From assembly GCA_023266695.1 (NCBI GenBank), contig JAHFPO010000002.1, forward strand, positions 1 through 40,496: 40,496 nucleotides of DNA, read 5' to 3'. The position numbers and the translations under genes were made by a program. The stretch is from Hyphomicrobiales bacterium. GTDB lineage: Bacteria > Pseudomonadota > Alphaproteobacteria > Rhizobiales > Xanthobacteraceae. Position 1 is the stretch's first letter; every line of letters begins with the position of its first letter. Below, piece after piece: positions 17,172-24,692 of this stretch. The notes beneath the pieces were generated by a model, which was given only the letters and a program-made list of their open reading frames with translations, was not told where the DNA came from and made no database searches.

Positions 17172-17942
17172 TCACTCGCGCACGCCGGCGGCGTCGGGCG
17201 TGGCCCAGGCGAGATGCTGGCCGCCGTCGACCGGGATCAGCGCGCCGGTGACGCTCGCAGCGGTGGCGAGGAAGACGACGGCCGCGGCGACCTCCTCGGG
17301 CGTCGGGCCGCGGCCGAGCGGCAGCGCCGCCGTCTGCCGTGCGAAGTCCTCCGCCCGCTGGCGCGCGCTCGGGAGCGTCGGGCCGGGGGCCACCGCATTG
17401 ACGCGGATGCGCGGCGCCAGCGCCTGGGCGAGCGTGCGGGTCGCGGTGGCGAGTGCGGCTTTCGCGAGCGTGTAGGAAAAGAACTGCGGCGTCGTCCTCA
17501 ACACGCGCTGGTCGATCAAGTTGATGATCGCCGAGCGGCCCGCTGGCGCCTGCGCCGCGAATGCCTGGGCGAGGAAGACAGGTGCCTCGAGGTTGATCGC
17601 GAACTGCCGCTCCCAACGCTCGCGCGTGAGCGATCTGATGTCATCGGACTCGAAGATGGCGGCATTGTTGACGAGAAGCGTCAGCGGCCCGAGCGCCGCT
17701 GCTGCGTCCGCGACGAGGCGCGTGATTGCGGCGGGTTCGGTGAGATCGGCGACGAAGACTGCGCTCTGGCCTCCGCGCGCCTCGATCTCGGCCGCGAGCG
17801 TGCGCGCTTCGCCCGGCGCGCTTCGGCAGTGGATCGCGACGGCAAAGCCCGCGTCCGCGAGGGCACGGGTGATCGCCCGTCCGATCCGCTGGCCGGCGCC
17901 GGTGACGAGCGCGGCTCCGCGCTTGCCTTCATGCTCTGCCAT
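17172..17942 (-). CDS. Short-chain dehydrogenase/reductase (pteridine reductase-like motif)
   Basis: A 256-aa classical SDR. The nucleotide loop TGAGQRIGRAI (about residues 14-24) has the T-G-x3-R-[IL]-G form seen in pteridine reductase/FolM-type enzymes rather than the usual T-G-x3-G-x-G. LLVNNAAIFESDD follows. The catalytic Tyr and Lys are in FFSYTLAKAALATAT, and the end shows NAVAPGPTLPS and ITGA-type strands (SVTGALIPVDGG). NADPH preference and a pterin substrate are inferences from the loop. It lies 49 bases upstream of uvrC on the same strand and is divergent from the porin gene. Confidence 0.86.
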   Translation of the reverse strand: MAEHEGKRGAALVTGAGQRIGRAITRALADAGFAVAIHCRSAPGEARTLAAEIEARGGQSAVFVADLTEPAAITRLVADAAAALGPLTLLVNNAAIFESDDIRSLTRERWERQFAINLEAPVFLAQAFAAQAPAGRSAIINLIDQRVLRTTPQFFSYTLAKAALATATRTLAQALAPRIRVNAVAPGPTLPSARQRAEDFARQTAALPLGRGPTPEEVAAAVVFLATAASVTGALIPVDGGQHLAWATPDAAGVRE

Positions 17943-18093
17943 GGATGTCTTGTTCGCCTATGCTCATGTCGCTCCACCCACGAAATGGCCGCTGTTTCGC
18001 CAGCTTCCGGTCAAGCTGAGGCCGTCGTCAACGAATTATTAAGCGTGATATCAACGAGAGTCGATCCTTGCTCGCCCGTTAAGGATTCAATTC

Positions 18094-18109
18094 TCCTAAA
18101 ATTTTAGGA
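18094..18109. promoter_or_regulatory. 16-bp perfect AT-rich palindrome upstream of the porin gene
   Basis: TCCTAAAATTTTAGGA is a perfect palindrome 48 bases before the outer-membrane protein ATG, in an otherwise GC-rich context. It could be a regulator-binding site or overlap the -10 region of the porin promoter. The upstream gap (17943-18157) separates this gene from the divergent SDR gene. Confidence 0.5.
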
Positions 18110-18157
18110 TTGTAGCCGGTGGGATCGACAAAGACGTTCGCGACGGAGGGGAGCACC

Positions 18158-18784
18158 ATGAAGAGACTGCTGTTCGCTGCGTCCGCTGCACTGGCAGCGG
18201 CGACGCCGGCATTCGCAGGCGACCTGCCGGTCAGGCGCTCGTCTCCTTATTATGGGCCGCCCGAGGTCGCACGCACCCTTTTCAATTGGACCGGCTTCTA
18301 TGTCGGCGGTCACGCCGGCTGGGGCTGGGGTAGCGCTCTCGGCCTCGATCCGAACGGTTATCTCCTTGGCCTCCAGGCCGGATACAACTTTCAGCTCGCC
18401 GGCGCGTTCCTGGCGGGCATCGAGACCGACATCTCGTTTTCGGGAATCGACGACAAGGGCGGGGGCACCACCTTCGAGGTCGATTATCTCGGCACCGTGC
18501 GGGCGCGCCTCGGCTATGCCGTGGACCGCGTGCTGTTCTACGGCGCCGGCGGTCTCGCCTATGGCCGCGGCGATCTTACGATCGGCGGCCTCTCGAACAA
18601 GCAGACGCATTTCGGATGGACGATCGGCGGCGGCGTCGAGGCCATGATCGCGCCGAATATCACGGCCCGCCTCGAATATCTCTATGCCGATCTCGGCAAG
18701 GAGACCTATGCGTCCATCGGCGGTCCGGTGCGCGTCAACTACGATACCAGCATCGTGCGCATGGGCATGAACTACAAGTTCTGA
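18158..18784 (+). CDS. Outer-membrane beta-barrel protein (Omp25/31-like)
   Basis: A 208-aa outer-membrane protein. A signal peptide (MKRLLFAASAALAAATPAFA) is followed by a short linker (GDLPVRRSSPYYGPP). The barrel then opens with FNWTGFYVGGHAGWGWG, the hallmark of the Brucella/Rhizobium Omp25-Omp31 family. Alternating strands such as GLQAGYNFQL, GTVRARLGYAVDR and ITARLEYLYADLG follow, and the protein ends in Phe (VRMGMNYKF), as needed for BAM recognition. GGAGGGG seven bases upstream fixes the ATG at 18158. A terminator follows. Confidence 0.93.
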   Translation: MKRLLFAASAALAAATPAFAGDLPVRRSSPYYGPPEVARTLFNWTGFYVGGHAGWGWGSALGLDPNGYLLGLQAGYNFQLAGAFLAGIETDISFSGIDDKGGGTTFEVDYLGTVRARLGYAVDRVLFYGAGGLAYGRGDLTIGGLSNKQTHFGWTIGGGVEAMIAPNITARLEYLYADLGKETYASIGGPVRVNYDTSIVRMGMNYKF

Positions 18785-18807
18785 CCCGCTGCCTGCGATC
18801 TTGCGCG

Positions 18808-18834
18808 AGCCCCGGGCCCGGTCCGGGGCTTTTT
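18808..18834 (+). terminator. Rho-independent terminator of the porin gene
   Basis: AGCCCCGG pairs with CCGGGGCT around a seven-base loop and is followed directly by a run of T. The 8-bp stem is perfect. It starts 24 bases after the porin stop and may also serve the convergent GST gene. Confidence 0.9.
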
Positions 18835-18856
18835 GCTGTTCGGAACCCGCGCGCAC

Positions 18857-19459
18857 TCAGTGCGGCTTCGTCTCCGCGAACGCCGGCACCTTGAACGCGA
18901 ACTCGTCGAGCCATTCGACGAGGCGCGGATGATCCGCGCGCCAGCGGCCCTCGAAGCGGAAATCGAGATAGCCGAGCGCGCAGGCGAGCGCGATGTCACC
19001 GACATGGACCATCGGCGCGAGCGCCGGAGGTCGTTGCTCAAGTTGGGAAAGCGCGCGCGTGATCTTGCCGACCTGGTGCTCGACCCACTTCGGCTCATGC
19101 TTCTCCTTTGGCCGCCAACGGCCCTCGTAGATCTGCAGGACGCCGGCATCCATGATCCCGTCCGCGGTCGCCTGCAGGTGAAGCGCCGCGAAGCGCGGCG
19201 CTCCCGCGCGCGGGATGATGCGTCCGCCGCCGGCGCGGTCGTCGAGATATTCGAGGATCACGCGCGAATCGTAGAGCGCGGTGCCGTCCTCGAGCATCAG
19301 CACCGGGATCTTCCCGAGCGGGTTCTGCCGCCGGACGCTGTCCTTGGGGTCCATGGTGTCGGTGTTCTCGATGCGAATTTCTCCGGCGAGGCCGAGGAGA
19401 TGGACCGCAATCCGGACTTTTCGCGCGAATGGAGAACTCGACGAGGAGCGCAAGATCAT
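18857..19459 (-). CDS. Glutathione S-transferase family protein
   Basis: A 200-aa GST-like protein. The thioredoxin-fold N-domain starts MILRSSSSSPFARKVRIAV, where the Ser-Pro-Phe stretch is at the usual catalytic position. It continues to NPLGKIPVLMLEDGTALYDS (glutathione-binding cis-Pro and D-S motif) and RVILEYLDDRAGG. The helical C-domain contains ALAPMVHVGDIALACALGYLDFR with the conserved Asp of the N-capping box. An adjacent ATG one codon upstream (19462) is an alternative start. It lies 50 bases downstream of the cold-shock gene. The substrate is unknown. Confidence 0.88.
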   Translation of the reverse strand: MILRSSSSSPFARKVRIAVHLLGLAGEIRIENTDTMDPKDSVRRQNPLGKIPVLMLEDGTALYDSRVILEYLDDRAGGGRIIPRAGAPRFAALHLQATADGIMDAGVLQIYEGRWRPKEKHEPKWVEHQVGKITRALSQLEQRPPALAPMVHVGDIALACALGYLDFRFEGRWRADHPRLVEWLDEFAFKVPAFAETKPH

Positions 19460-19509
19460 CATCGCCGCTGGCCTTGTGAAAAATATCGATGAAGCTGTGG
19501 AGCGCGCCG

Positions 19510-19728
19510 TCACCCGGCGGCGGGCTTGAGGTTCACCGCCTTCGGACCCTTGCCGCGCTGGTCGGGCTCGACGTCGAAGGACACACGCTGGCCTTCGCTG
19601 AGCGTGCCGAGTCCGGAACTCGTCACCGCCGAGACATGGACGAATACGTCGCGGCTGCCGTCGTCCGGCTGGATGAACCCAAAACCCTTATTGGTATTGA
19701 AGAACTTCACGGTACCCGTGATCGGCAT
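19510..19728 (-). CDS. Cold-shock protein (CspA family)
   Basis: A 72-aa single cold-shock domain that binds single-stranded nucleic acid and melts RNA structure. RNP1 is KGFGFI and RNP2 is VFVHV; the start is MPITGTVKFFNTNKGFGFIQ and the end is the usual KAVNLKP. A GTG at 19737 is in frame, but a GGGAG box eight bases before the ATG at 19728 favours the shorter form. A possible small coupled ORF lies directly upstream. Confidence 0.95.
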   Translation of the reverse strand: MPITGTVKFFNTNKGFGFIQPDDGSRDVFVHVSAVTSSGLGTLSEGQRVSFDVEPDQRGKGPKAVNLKPAAG

Positions 19729-19746
19729 TACCTCCACTCCCTGTCT

Positions 19747-19851
19747 TTACTGTTCGCTCTGGCCCGCCGGACCGCCGAGGTGCTCCATTCCTAAGACATC
19801 CGCGCGGTCCTGAAAAGCCGCCCGATGCCGGGTGAAGTTGCGGGCGTTCAT
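19747..19851 (-). CDS. Possible 34-residue small ORF between rlmJ and the cold-shock gene
   Basis: The ATG at 19851 overlaps the rlmJ stop by ATGA, and the TAA lies 18 bases before the cold-shock ATG. The product starts MNARNFTRHRAAFQDRADVL, is rich in Arg, His and Gln, and has no transmembrane segment. The arrangement fits translational coupling, or a leader peptide controlling the cold-shock gene. ATGA overlaps also arise by chance, so the assignment is tentative. Confidence 0.35.
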   Translation of the reverse strand: MNARNFTRHRAAFQDRADVLGMEHLGGPAGQSEQ

Positions 19852-20699
19852 GTGTCCCGAGCGATCCAGTCGAGCCGCTGGCGGCCCGACCGCCCACGGC
19901 CGAACGCTCGCGCGAATTCCGGCAACATCAACGTCATCTCGCGTTCGAGCGTCCAGGGCGGATTGACGACGAGGAGGCCGCAACCGGCGAGCGGATCATC
20001 GGGCCGCAATGATCCGATCGTCAGCTCGATGCGGAGGATTTTCGCAATCCCGAACCGGGCCACCCGCCGCGCGAAGGCCTCGGTCGCGCGCGGATCCTTG
20101 ATCGGATACCAGAGCAAATAAATGCCGGTGGCCCAGCGCCGGTGCGCCTCGGCCAATCCGGCCGCGAGGCGCTCGAATTCGCCCGGCTGTTCGAAGGACG
20201 GATCGATGAGGATGAGGCCGCGGCGCTCCGGCGGTGGCACATAGGCCTTGAGCGCGGTCCAGCCGTCGATCTCGATCGCCTTCGCGCGCCGGTCGCCTTT
20301 GATGCTCGCCGCGAGCAAGGCGCGCTCCTGCGGCTCCAGCTCGCAGAAGATCATGCGGTCCTGCGGGCGGGTGAGCGCGCGGGCGAGGCAAGGCGAGCCC
20401 GGATAGATGTGCAATCCGCCGGCGGGATTTTCCGCCCGCACTGCGGCGAGGTAGGGCTCCAGCAACGCTCCCGTCTCGCCGCCGGGCGGACGTTCGAAAA
20501 TCCTCCCGATGCCCTCGCGCCATTCGCCGGAGCGGCTCGCTTCATCGCCCGCGAGATCGTAGCGGCCGGCGCCGGCATGGGTATCGATCACGCGAAACGG
20601 AGTTTCCTTGGCGGCGAGATGCACGAGCACGCGCGTGAGCACCGCATGCTTCAGGACATCGGCGAAGTTTCCGGCATGAAAGGCGTGGCGATAGTTCAA
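19848..20699 (-). CDS. rlmJ: 23S rRNA (adenine(2030)-N(6))-methyltransferase RlmJ
   Basis: The enzyme methylates A2030 of 23S rRNA using SAM. It is 283 aa. The RlmJ N-terminus MNYRHAFHAGNFADVLKHAV is highly characteristic. VIDTHAGAGRYDL is the SAM loop and LILIDPSFEQPGEFERL holds the catalytic D-P-x-[FY]-E block (DPPYE in E. coli). FLKIL-type and CGLLVVNPPWTLE strands close the fold. The next gene upstream is RNase T2, which ends 30 bases before the rlmJ start. Confidence 0.95.
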   Translation of the reverse strand: MNYRHAFHAGNFADVLKHAVLTRVLVHLAAKETPFRVIDTHAGAGRYDLAGDEASRSGEWREGIGRIFERPPGGETGALLEPYLAAVRAENPAGGLHIYPGSPCLARALTRPQDRMIFCELEPQERALLAASIKGDRRAKAIEIDGWTALKAYVPPPERRGLILIDPSFEQPGEFERLAAGLAEAHRRWATGIYLLWYPIKDPRATEAFARRVARFGIAKILRIELTIGSLRPDDPLAGCGLLVVNPPWTLEREMTLMLPEFARAFGRGRSGRQRLDWIARDT

Positions 20700-20729
20700 T
20701 GCCGCAACCGGACGCGCGACGTCTCGCGT

Positions 20730-21386
20730 TCAGCCGCCGCGCACCGGCGGCATGACGACGCGGGGGGTTCGGCAGGCGCGCCGGTCGATCTCGGGGCAGG
20801 GGTGGAAGGCGAGGTCGCGGCTCATGCAGATGCGCACCTCGCGCAGGTGACGGTTGTCGCAGGTGACCGCGATCATGTCGGCCTTGAGCCCCTGGTTGGC
20901 GGCGAGGAAGGCCTCCTCGACCTCGCCCGGCGACACCATGGTGTGGTCGGCGAGGCGGTGGAAGCGCTCGGGAATGACGACGCGCTCGCGCGCGCGCCGC
21001 ACCGTCTCGAAATATTTATCGGGCTCGAGGCCGGAGCAGGTGCCGTGCGTGCGCCATTCGTGGATGACAAGGCCATAGGCCGGCATCAGCTCGAGCATGG
21101 AGCGGATAAGCGGGTCGGGGATGCGCGGCGCCGGATTGACGCAATTCTTCGGGAATCCGCGCTCGTATTGCGGCCACAGCCCGTGCACCACGAAGCTGAA
21201 CGGCCGCCCGCGCCGGCACTGTTCCTCGGCGTTACGCTTGTCGCCGGAGGTTTCGCAGAACGACGGCGACCACGACAAAGCAAGCACGTAGAAATCGAAC
21301 TTGCCCGGCTCGCCCGGCGCCTGCGCGCGGGCCGGGACGGCGAGCGCGAGAACGAGCGCGAGGCCGAGAACGCGCAGCCAGCTCAT
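20730..21386 (-). CDS. Secreted ribonuclease T2 family protein
   Basis: A 218-aa periplasmic or secreted RNase of the T2/RNase I type, cleaving RNA via 2',3'-cyclic phosphates. A signal peptide (about residues 1-22) is followed by the two active-site motifs: FSFVVHGLWPQY with His68 (CAS I) and HEWRTHGTC with Glu110 and His114 (CAS II). Cys residues in NCVNP, HGTC, AVTCDNRH and ICMSRD suggest disulfides. The ATG at 21386 overlaps the stop of the upstream secreted protein by ATGA. Catalytic residues are all present. Confidence 0.93.
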   Translation of the reverse strand: MSWLRVLGLALVLALAVPARAQAPGEPGKFDFYVLALSWSPSFCETSGDKRNAEEQCRRGRPFSFVVHGLWPQYERGFPKNCVNPAPRIPDPLIRSMLELMPAYGLVIHEWRTHGTCSGLEPDKYFETVRRARERVVIPERFHRLADHTMVSPGEVEEAFLAANQGLKADMIAVTCDNRHLREVRICMSRDLAFHPCPEIDRRACRTPRVVMPPVRGG

Positions 21387-21835
21387 GGCAATGCCATCTT
21401 GCAGCGCGGTGCATAGGCGAGGTTGCGGTCGTAGCCGACGACGCAATATTCGATGCCCCAGCCGACGCCGGCGAATCCGGTGCCCTCGCCGATCCAGTAA
21501 CGGACCACCGTGTCCTCTGCGCCGGAAACTCGCACCTTGGCCTCGCAATAACGGCGCGGAATGGCGTTGGGTCCCCATGGGCGATAGTCGATCTCGCGCA
21601 CGTCCTCGAAGCCGTGAACGAAATTGAACGACGACCAGTAGCGCAGTTCCTTGTAGGCGAAGCGCCCCCAGATCGTGCCGAGCGCCCACGCATTGTCGCA
21701 AGCCGGAATGATGCCGTGATGGCGCGTGAACAATCTTTCGACCGGGCCCGCCGCGCCCGGCTGGGCCGTGGTCACGAGGACAAGCCCCGCCACGGCCGCG
21801 CCGAGGGTCAAGCCCGCAATCCTTCGTACCGTCAT
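21383..21835 (-). CDS. Secreted four-cysteine protein coupled to RNase T2, unknown function
   Basis: A 150-aa protein with a signal peptide (about residues 1-30, ending QPGAAG) and a mature part of about 120 residues. Four Cys (46, 97, 131, 145) could form two disulfides. The mature part is rich in Trp, Tyr and Arg (GRFAYKELRYWSSFNFVHGF, DYRPWGPNAIPRRYCEAKV). A GGGGGGA box precedes the ATG. Its stop overlaps the RNase T2 start by ATGA, so the two are made together. I do not recognise the family. A role with the nuclease (folding, inhibition or surface binding) is only inferred from coupling. Confidence 0.8.
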   Translation of the reverse strand: MTVRRIAGLTLGAAVAGLVLVTTAQPGAAGPVERLFTRHHGIIPACDNAWALGTIWGRFAYKELRYWSSFNFVHGFEDVREIDYRPWGPNAIPRRYCEAKVRVSGAEDTVVRYWIGEGTGFAGVGWGIEYCVVGYDRNLAYAPRCKMALP

Positions 21836-22025
21836 CGTCGTCCCCCCCTGCTGTTCCCCGAACGATGGAACCCGGCCGGGCGCGGGTCAAGCGGGAGCAT
21901 CCATGTCTCCGCGGGAGAAGGTTTTACGGGTCTTTCACCGCCCCGGGAGGGGCGCGCGAACCCGCCCTTGCGCGCCGCGATAGGCCCTCCTAGGTTCAGC
22001 CTGACCGCCTTCCCGGGAGCGCCTC

Positions 22026-22589
22026 ATGTTCGTCCTCGATACCAGGTCCGAGCGGATCGCCGCGATCGCCCTCGCCGTGCTGATGGCGGCGACGCGAATC
22101 CATCATTTCGGCGTGGGCGCGATCGCGCCGGACGCCTCGACCGCTACCTTCCTGCTCGCCGGGCTTGCGCTCGCAAGCCCGTGGTGGCTCGCGGCCTTCC
22201 TGGTCGAAGCGGTGGCGCTCGACGCGGCGGCGATCGGTCTCATGGGCGTCGCCGACGCCTGCGTGACTTCCGGCTATGCGCTCATCGCGCCGGCCTACGC
22301 GGCGCTATGGCTCGCCGGCCGCGCCATGCGCCCGGCCGAACGGCTCGATCTCTTCACCGCCGGCAAGTTCTTGTGCCTCGCCTGCGGCGGCGTCGCGGCC
22401 TTCTTCCTCGTCGCCAATGCCGGCTATTTCCTCGGCAGCGAATATGCGGCGCTCGGCGTGCCGGAATATGTCGCTCGCGTCAGCCGCTATTTCCCGTTCC
22501 ATCTGACGGTGACGCTCGCCTACGCCGCCGCCGGCATCGCGGTGCTCGCGCTCGCCACCCGCGGGCGCGCCGCGCCGGCGCTGCGCTGA
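22026..22589 (+). CDS. Polytopic membrane protein, unknown function
   Basis: A 187-aa protein with about five or six hydrophobic helices (around residues 10-25, 40-58, 62-80, 83-98, 115-135 and 160-180). A short HHFGVGAIAPDAS loop follows helix 1 and a polar MRPAERLDLFTAGK loop lies in the middle. GGGAGC lies seven bases before the ATG. It has no ATPase or transporter signature that I can name. The compact helix bundle could be a substrate-binding membrane component, but nothing nearby indicates a substrate. Confidence 0.7.
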   Translation: MFVLDTRSERIAAIALAVLMAATRIHHFGVGAIAPDASTATFLLAGLALASPWWLAAFLVEAVALDAAAIGLMGVADACVTSGYALIAPAYAALWLAGRAMRPAERLDLFTAGKFLCLACGGVAAFFLVANAGYFLGSEYAALGVPEYVARVSRYFPFHLTVTLAYAAAGIAVLALATRGRAAPALR

Positions 22590-22606
22590 CGGATACCGCT
22601 GCCCCG

Positions 22607-23023
22607 TCAGCAGCGTGTCACCGTCACCTCGCCCTGGCCGCTCGCCGTCGCTACCGGCACGCGCTCGGAGCGGCAGCCGCCGTCGCTGCCGACGCGATAG
22701 ATCTTCGGCGCCATCGTCCGTTGCGGCTCCGTCACCGGGATCGCGCCGGTGAGGTCGTCGCCGGTCCGGTAGACGACGGCGGCGACCGGATAACTCCAGA
22801 ACGGGAAGCCGCGGAAGTGATGGTGGCGCCGGGCGTGATGGCGCCGCGCGTGGTGACGCCAAGCGTGCGAATGGAAATGGTGTAAGCCGTGGTGCCCGAA
22901 GTGCCCGCCGCCATGGGCCGAAAATCCGCCGGACCTTGCCGCCGAACCCGCCGGCAGCAGCAGGAGGCCGAAACCGAGGCCGACGCAGGCGGCCGCGGCG
23001 AACGCAAACATACGCTTGTACAT
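22607..23023 (-). CDS. Secreted histidine-rich protein
   Basis: A 138-aa exported protein starting MYKRMFAFAAAACVGLGF. After the signal peptide (about 29 residues) comes a region dominated by His, Gly and Arg (HGGGHFGHHGLHHFHSH, then WRHHARRHHARRHHH, about residues 37-69) that could bind metal or acidic polymers. The end (GGCRSERVPVATASGQGEVT) is a conserved-looking strand pair with two Cys. It converges on the membrane-protein gene, with 17 bases between the stops. Similar His-rich small exported proteins are common in rhizobia; their function is not established. Confidence 0.7.
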   Translation of the reverse strand: MYKRMFAFAAAACVGLGFGLLLLPAGSAARSGGFSAHGGGHFGHHGLHHFHSHAWRHHARRHHARRHHHFRGFPFWSYPVAAVVYRTGDDLTGAIPVTEPQRTMAPKIYRVGSDGGCRSERVPVATASGQGEVTVTRC

Positions 23024-23235
23024 GGTGTTCTCCCCTAGACGCGATCGCGCCGGCGCGCCGCCGCGGATTCGACGCCGGCGAAACCATTCCCCACCGATTG
23101 CGAGCGCGATGCTAGGCCGCACGCCGGCACCTGTCGACCCGAAATCCGGGGACGCGCCGCAGCAACCGGAAATTCGCCGACGCCGCCGGCAGAGCGGCGG
23201 CGCGCGGCGATCCAGTCTCGCTAACGGGCGGCGGG

Positions 23236-23604
23236 CTATGGGCGATCGGCGTCGGCCATGCCCGCCTTCCATTCGGCCACCTGCTCGGAGATGGTCTCGA
23301 CATAGCTGCGGGTGGCCTGGCTGAGATGGGCGTAGCCGGCGATCTCGCGCTGGACGCGCTCGCCCTCGCGCCGCAGGAACTCGCGCACCTGCTGCAGGCG
23401 GACGATGAGGTCGTCGATCTCCTCGATCGAAGCGCCGGAGACGCGATGGATGAGGGATGTGAGATTGTTGGCGGCGCCGCCGTCCTGACTTTGGGCGTCG
23501 TGCGGAAATTTCAGATCCCGGCGGATCAATTCCAGGACCTGCCCTTGCGATTCCACGGCCGCATGGCCGTCTGGAGCGAGCTTTCCGGATCGAATGACGT
23601 TCAT
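23236..23604 (-). CDS. Conserved helical hypothetical protein
   Basis: A 122-aa cytosolic protein, largely alpha-helical. GQVLELIRRDLKFPHDAQSQ forms the first part. The segment SGASIEEIDDLIVRLQQVRE followed by FLRREGERVQREIAGYAHLS looks like a coiled coil at about residues 60-100. The ATG at 23604 follows a GGGGACGA stretch. The frame extends further upstream, but that part has no family-like character. Unknown function; a small cytosolic structural or regulatory role is a guess. Confidence 0.65.
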   Translation of the reverse strand: MNVIRSGKLAPDGHAAVESQGQVLELIRRDLKFPHDAQSQDGGAANNLTSLIHRVSGASIEEIDDLIVRLQQVREFLRREGERVQREIAGYAHLSQATRSYVETISEQVAEWKAGMADADRP

Positions 23605-23799
23605 GGCTGTCGTCCCCGCGGGCGGAAATGGGTCGAATTCCGCGCCGGGATTGCGCCATTCGATTGTGACGGCTTGGCGGCTTTTGTCGGGGAAAATTGG
23701 AGCGATCCACTGCCCGATGGGAGGGGGGAAGACGCTCTGTTGCGGCTCGCACATTCCATCCTTCGGCCCTGCGGCCAAGCTTCTCCGTTTCCGTGACCC

Positions 23800-23842
23800 G
23801 TCACCCTGAGGTGCCCGGCAAAGCCGGGCCTCGAAGGGTGAC
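23800..23842. repeat. Palindromic intergenic repeat, unit 1
   Basis: GTCACCCT at 23800 pairs with AGGGTGAC at 23842, and TGCCCGGC pairs with GCCGGGC inside, with one asymmetric bulge. The form (CCTGAGG at one side, CCTCGAAGG at the other) resembles palindromic repeats widespread between genes in Bradyrhizobium-type genomes. Confidence 0.75.
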
Positions 23843-23846
23843 AACC

Positions 23847-23895
23847 GTCATTCTTCGAGGCTCGCGACCTGCGGTCGCTCGCACCTCAGGATGAC
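23847..23895. repeat. Palindromic intergenic repeat, unit 2
   Basis: GTCATTCTTCGAGG at the left pairs, with a two-base bulge, with CCTCAGGATGAC at the right. The inner arms are GCTCGCGACC/GGTCGCTCGC. It is a diverged copy of the unit ending five bases earlier, in the opposite orientation. Confidence 0.75.
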
Positions 23896-24339
23896 GAGTT
23901 CGATCGTTTCCGCGCGGGGTTTTTCCCGCCGGATTGTTGGTTCTCCTGTTCGAAGCCCCTCGAAAAGCGACGGGTGCGGGCGCCGAACGGCGCGTCCGTC
24001 TCCGGTTATGGCCGGAGACGGCGATTTCTTACGGGCGCCGAACGGCCGCCCGCACCGGCGATTTCCGTCCCCGGGGCCGTACTTCCGGCGATCGGGAAGG
24101 GCGCGAATACGCAACCCACGAGCCGGGGCTTTCGCCCCGGCAAGCCCGATCCCGTCCAGCCACTGAAGGCAGCGGGTCATAGTGCCCACGGACGGCTACC
24201 CGAGGCCTCCCGAGACGCAGATGCCGGTTGCATCCGCGGCGCGGGCGCCGACCCCTCCCCCATGGCCGGACCGGATCCAGTCATGGCCCTCAAGGGAGGG
24301 GATGCAGGGGAATATAGTCCTAGATAGGATGAATTGTCA

Positions 24340-24352
24340 AGCGAGTATCTTG
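24340..24352. repeat. Left copy of 13-bp inverted repeat bracketing the restriction-modification genes
   Basis: AGCGAGTATCTTG here is the exact reverse complement of bases 26227-26239. The pair brackets the Cys-rich small protein, the endonuclease and the methyltransferase, a span of 1.9 kb. This copy is 32 bases after (transcriptionally) the stop of the small protein. Confidence 0.6.
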
Positions 24353-24383
24353 GAACCGGAGAAGTTACAGTTGGCGCCGATTC

Positions 24384-24659
24384 CTAGCTGACGCTCTTCA
24401 GATAGGCTTGAGCCTGCGCGTGCGTCGAAAACGTCGTAATCTCGCAGTAGTCTGGCGTATGTTCCGCAGTATCAGGTGATCGAAGGACGACGAACGTCCC
24501 GCCATGCGATTTAATGATTTCGGTTAAGTCATCGCTCTTGTAGGGCGACATATGCCGAGCGCCGCAACGCCGACAATCATCGTCGCACATACACGACCAG
24601 TCGTCCGTCCACTTCGAGTCGCAGCGGGCACATTCATAATAGTTGCGAAACCAAGCCAT
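24384..24659 (-). CDS. Cys-rich, zinc-ribbon-like small protein
   Basis: A 91-aa protein. The N-terminal 40 residues carry six Cys: C10-x2-C13, C23-x-C25 and C29-x2-C32, in an acidic, Trp-rich setting (ECARCDSKWTDDWSCMCDDD). This is most simply read as a zinc-ribbon or treble-clef-like module. The C-terminal half (LTEIIKSHGGTFVVLRSPDT to the end) looks like a small alpha/beta domain. AGGAG lies seven bases before the ATG. It lies 33 bases downstream of the endonuclease on the same strand. Similar Cys-rich proteins occur alone in rhizobia, so a role in restriction-modification is only positional. Confidence 0.75.
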   Translation of the reverse strand: MAWFRNYYECARCDSKWTDDWSCMCDDDCRRCGARHMSPYKSDDLTEIIKSHGGTFVVLRSPDTAEHTPDYCEITTFSTHAQAQAYLKSVS

Positions 24660-24692
24660 TTATTGCTCCTGCACGCCAATTTCTCATTATCT

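Larger units (their letters stand above)
23605..24383. other. 779-base gap without a supported gene; hairpins and palindromic repeats
   Basis: No reading frame here has coding character. The gap holds a pair of repeat palindromes (separate entries), a hairpin at 23998-24019 (GTCTCCGG/CCGGAGAC) and one at 24122-24141 (GCCGGGGC/GCCCCGGC with a TTTC loop). A 15-base block (cgggcgccgaacggc) occurs twice near 23980 and 24040. Around 24310 the composition changes abruptly to AT-richer sequence, marking the left side of the restriction-modification island. Confidence 0.6.

Noticed and set aside
20142..21416. Plus-strand frame of 424 codons opposite rlmJ and RNase T2
   Set aside because: It spans two genes with intact catalytic motifs on the other strand and has no signal or domain of its own.
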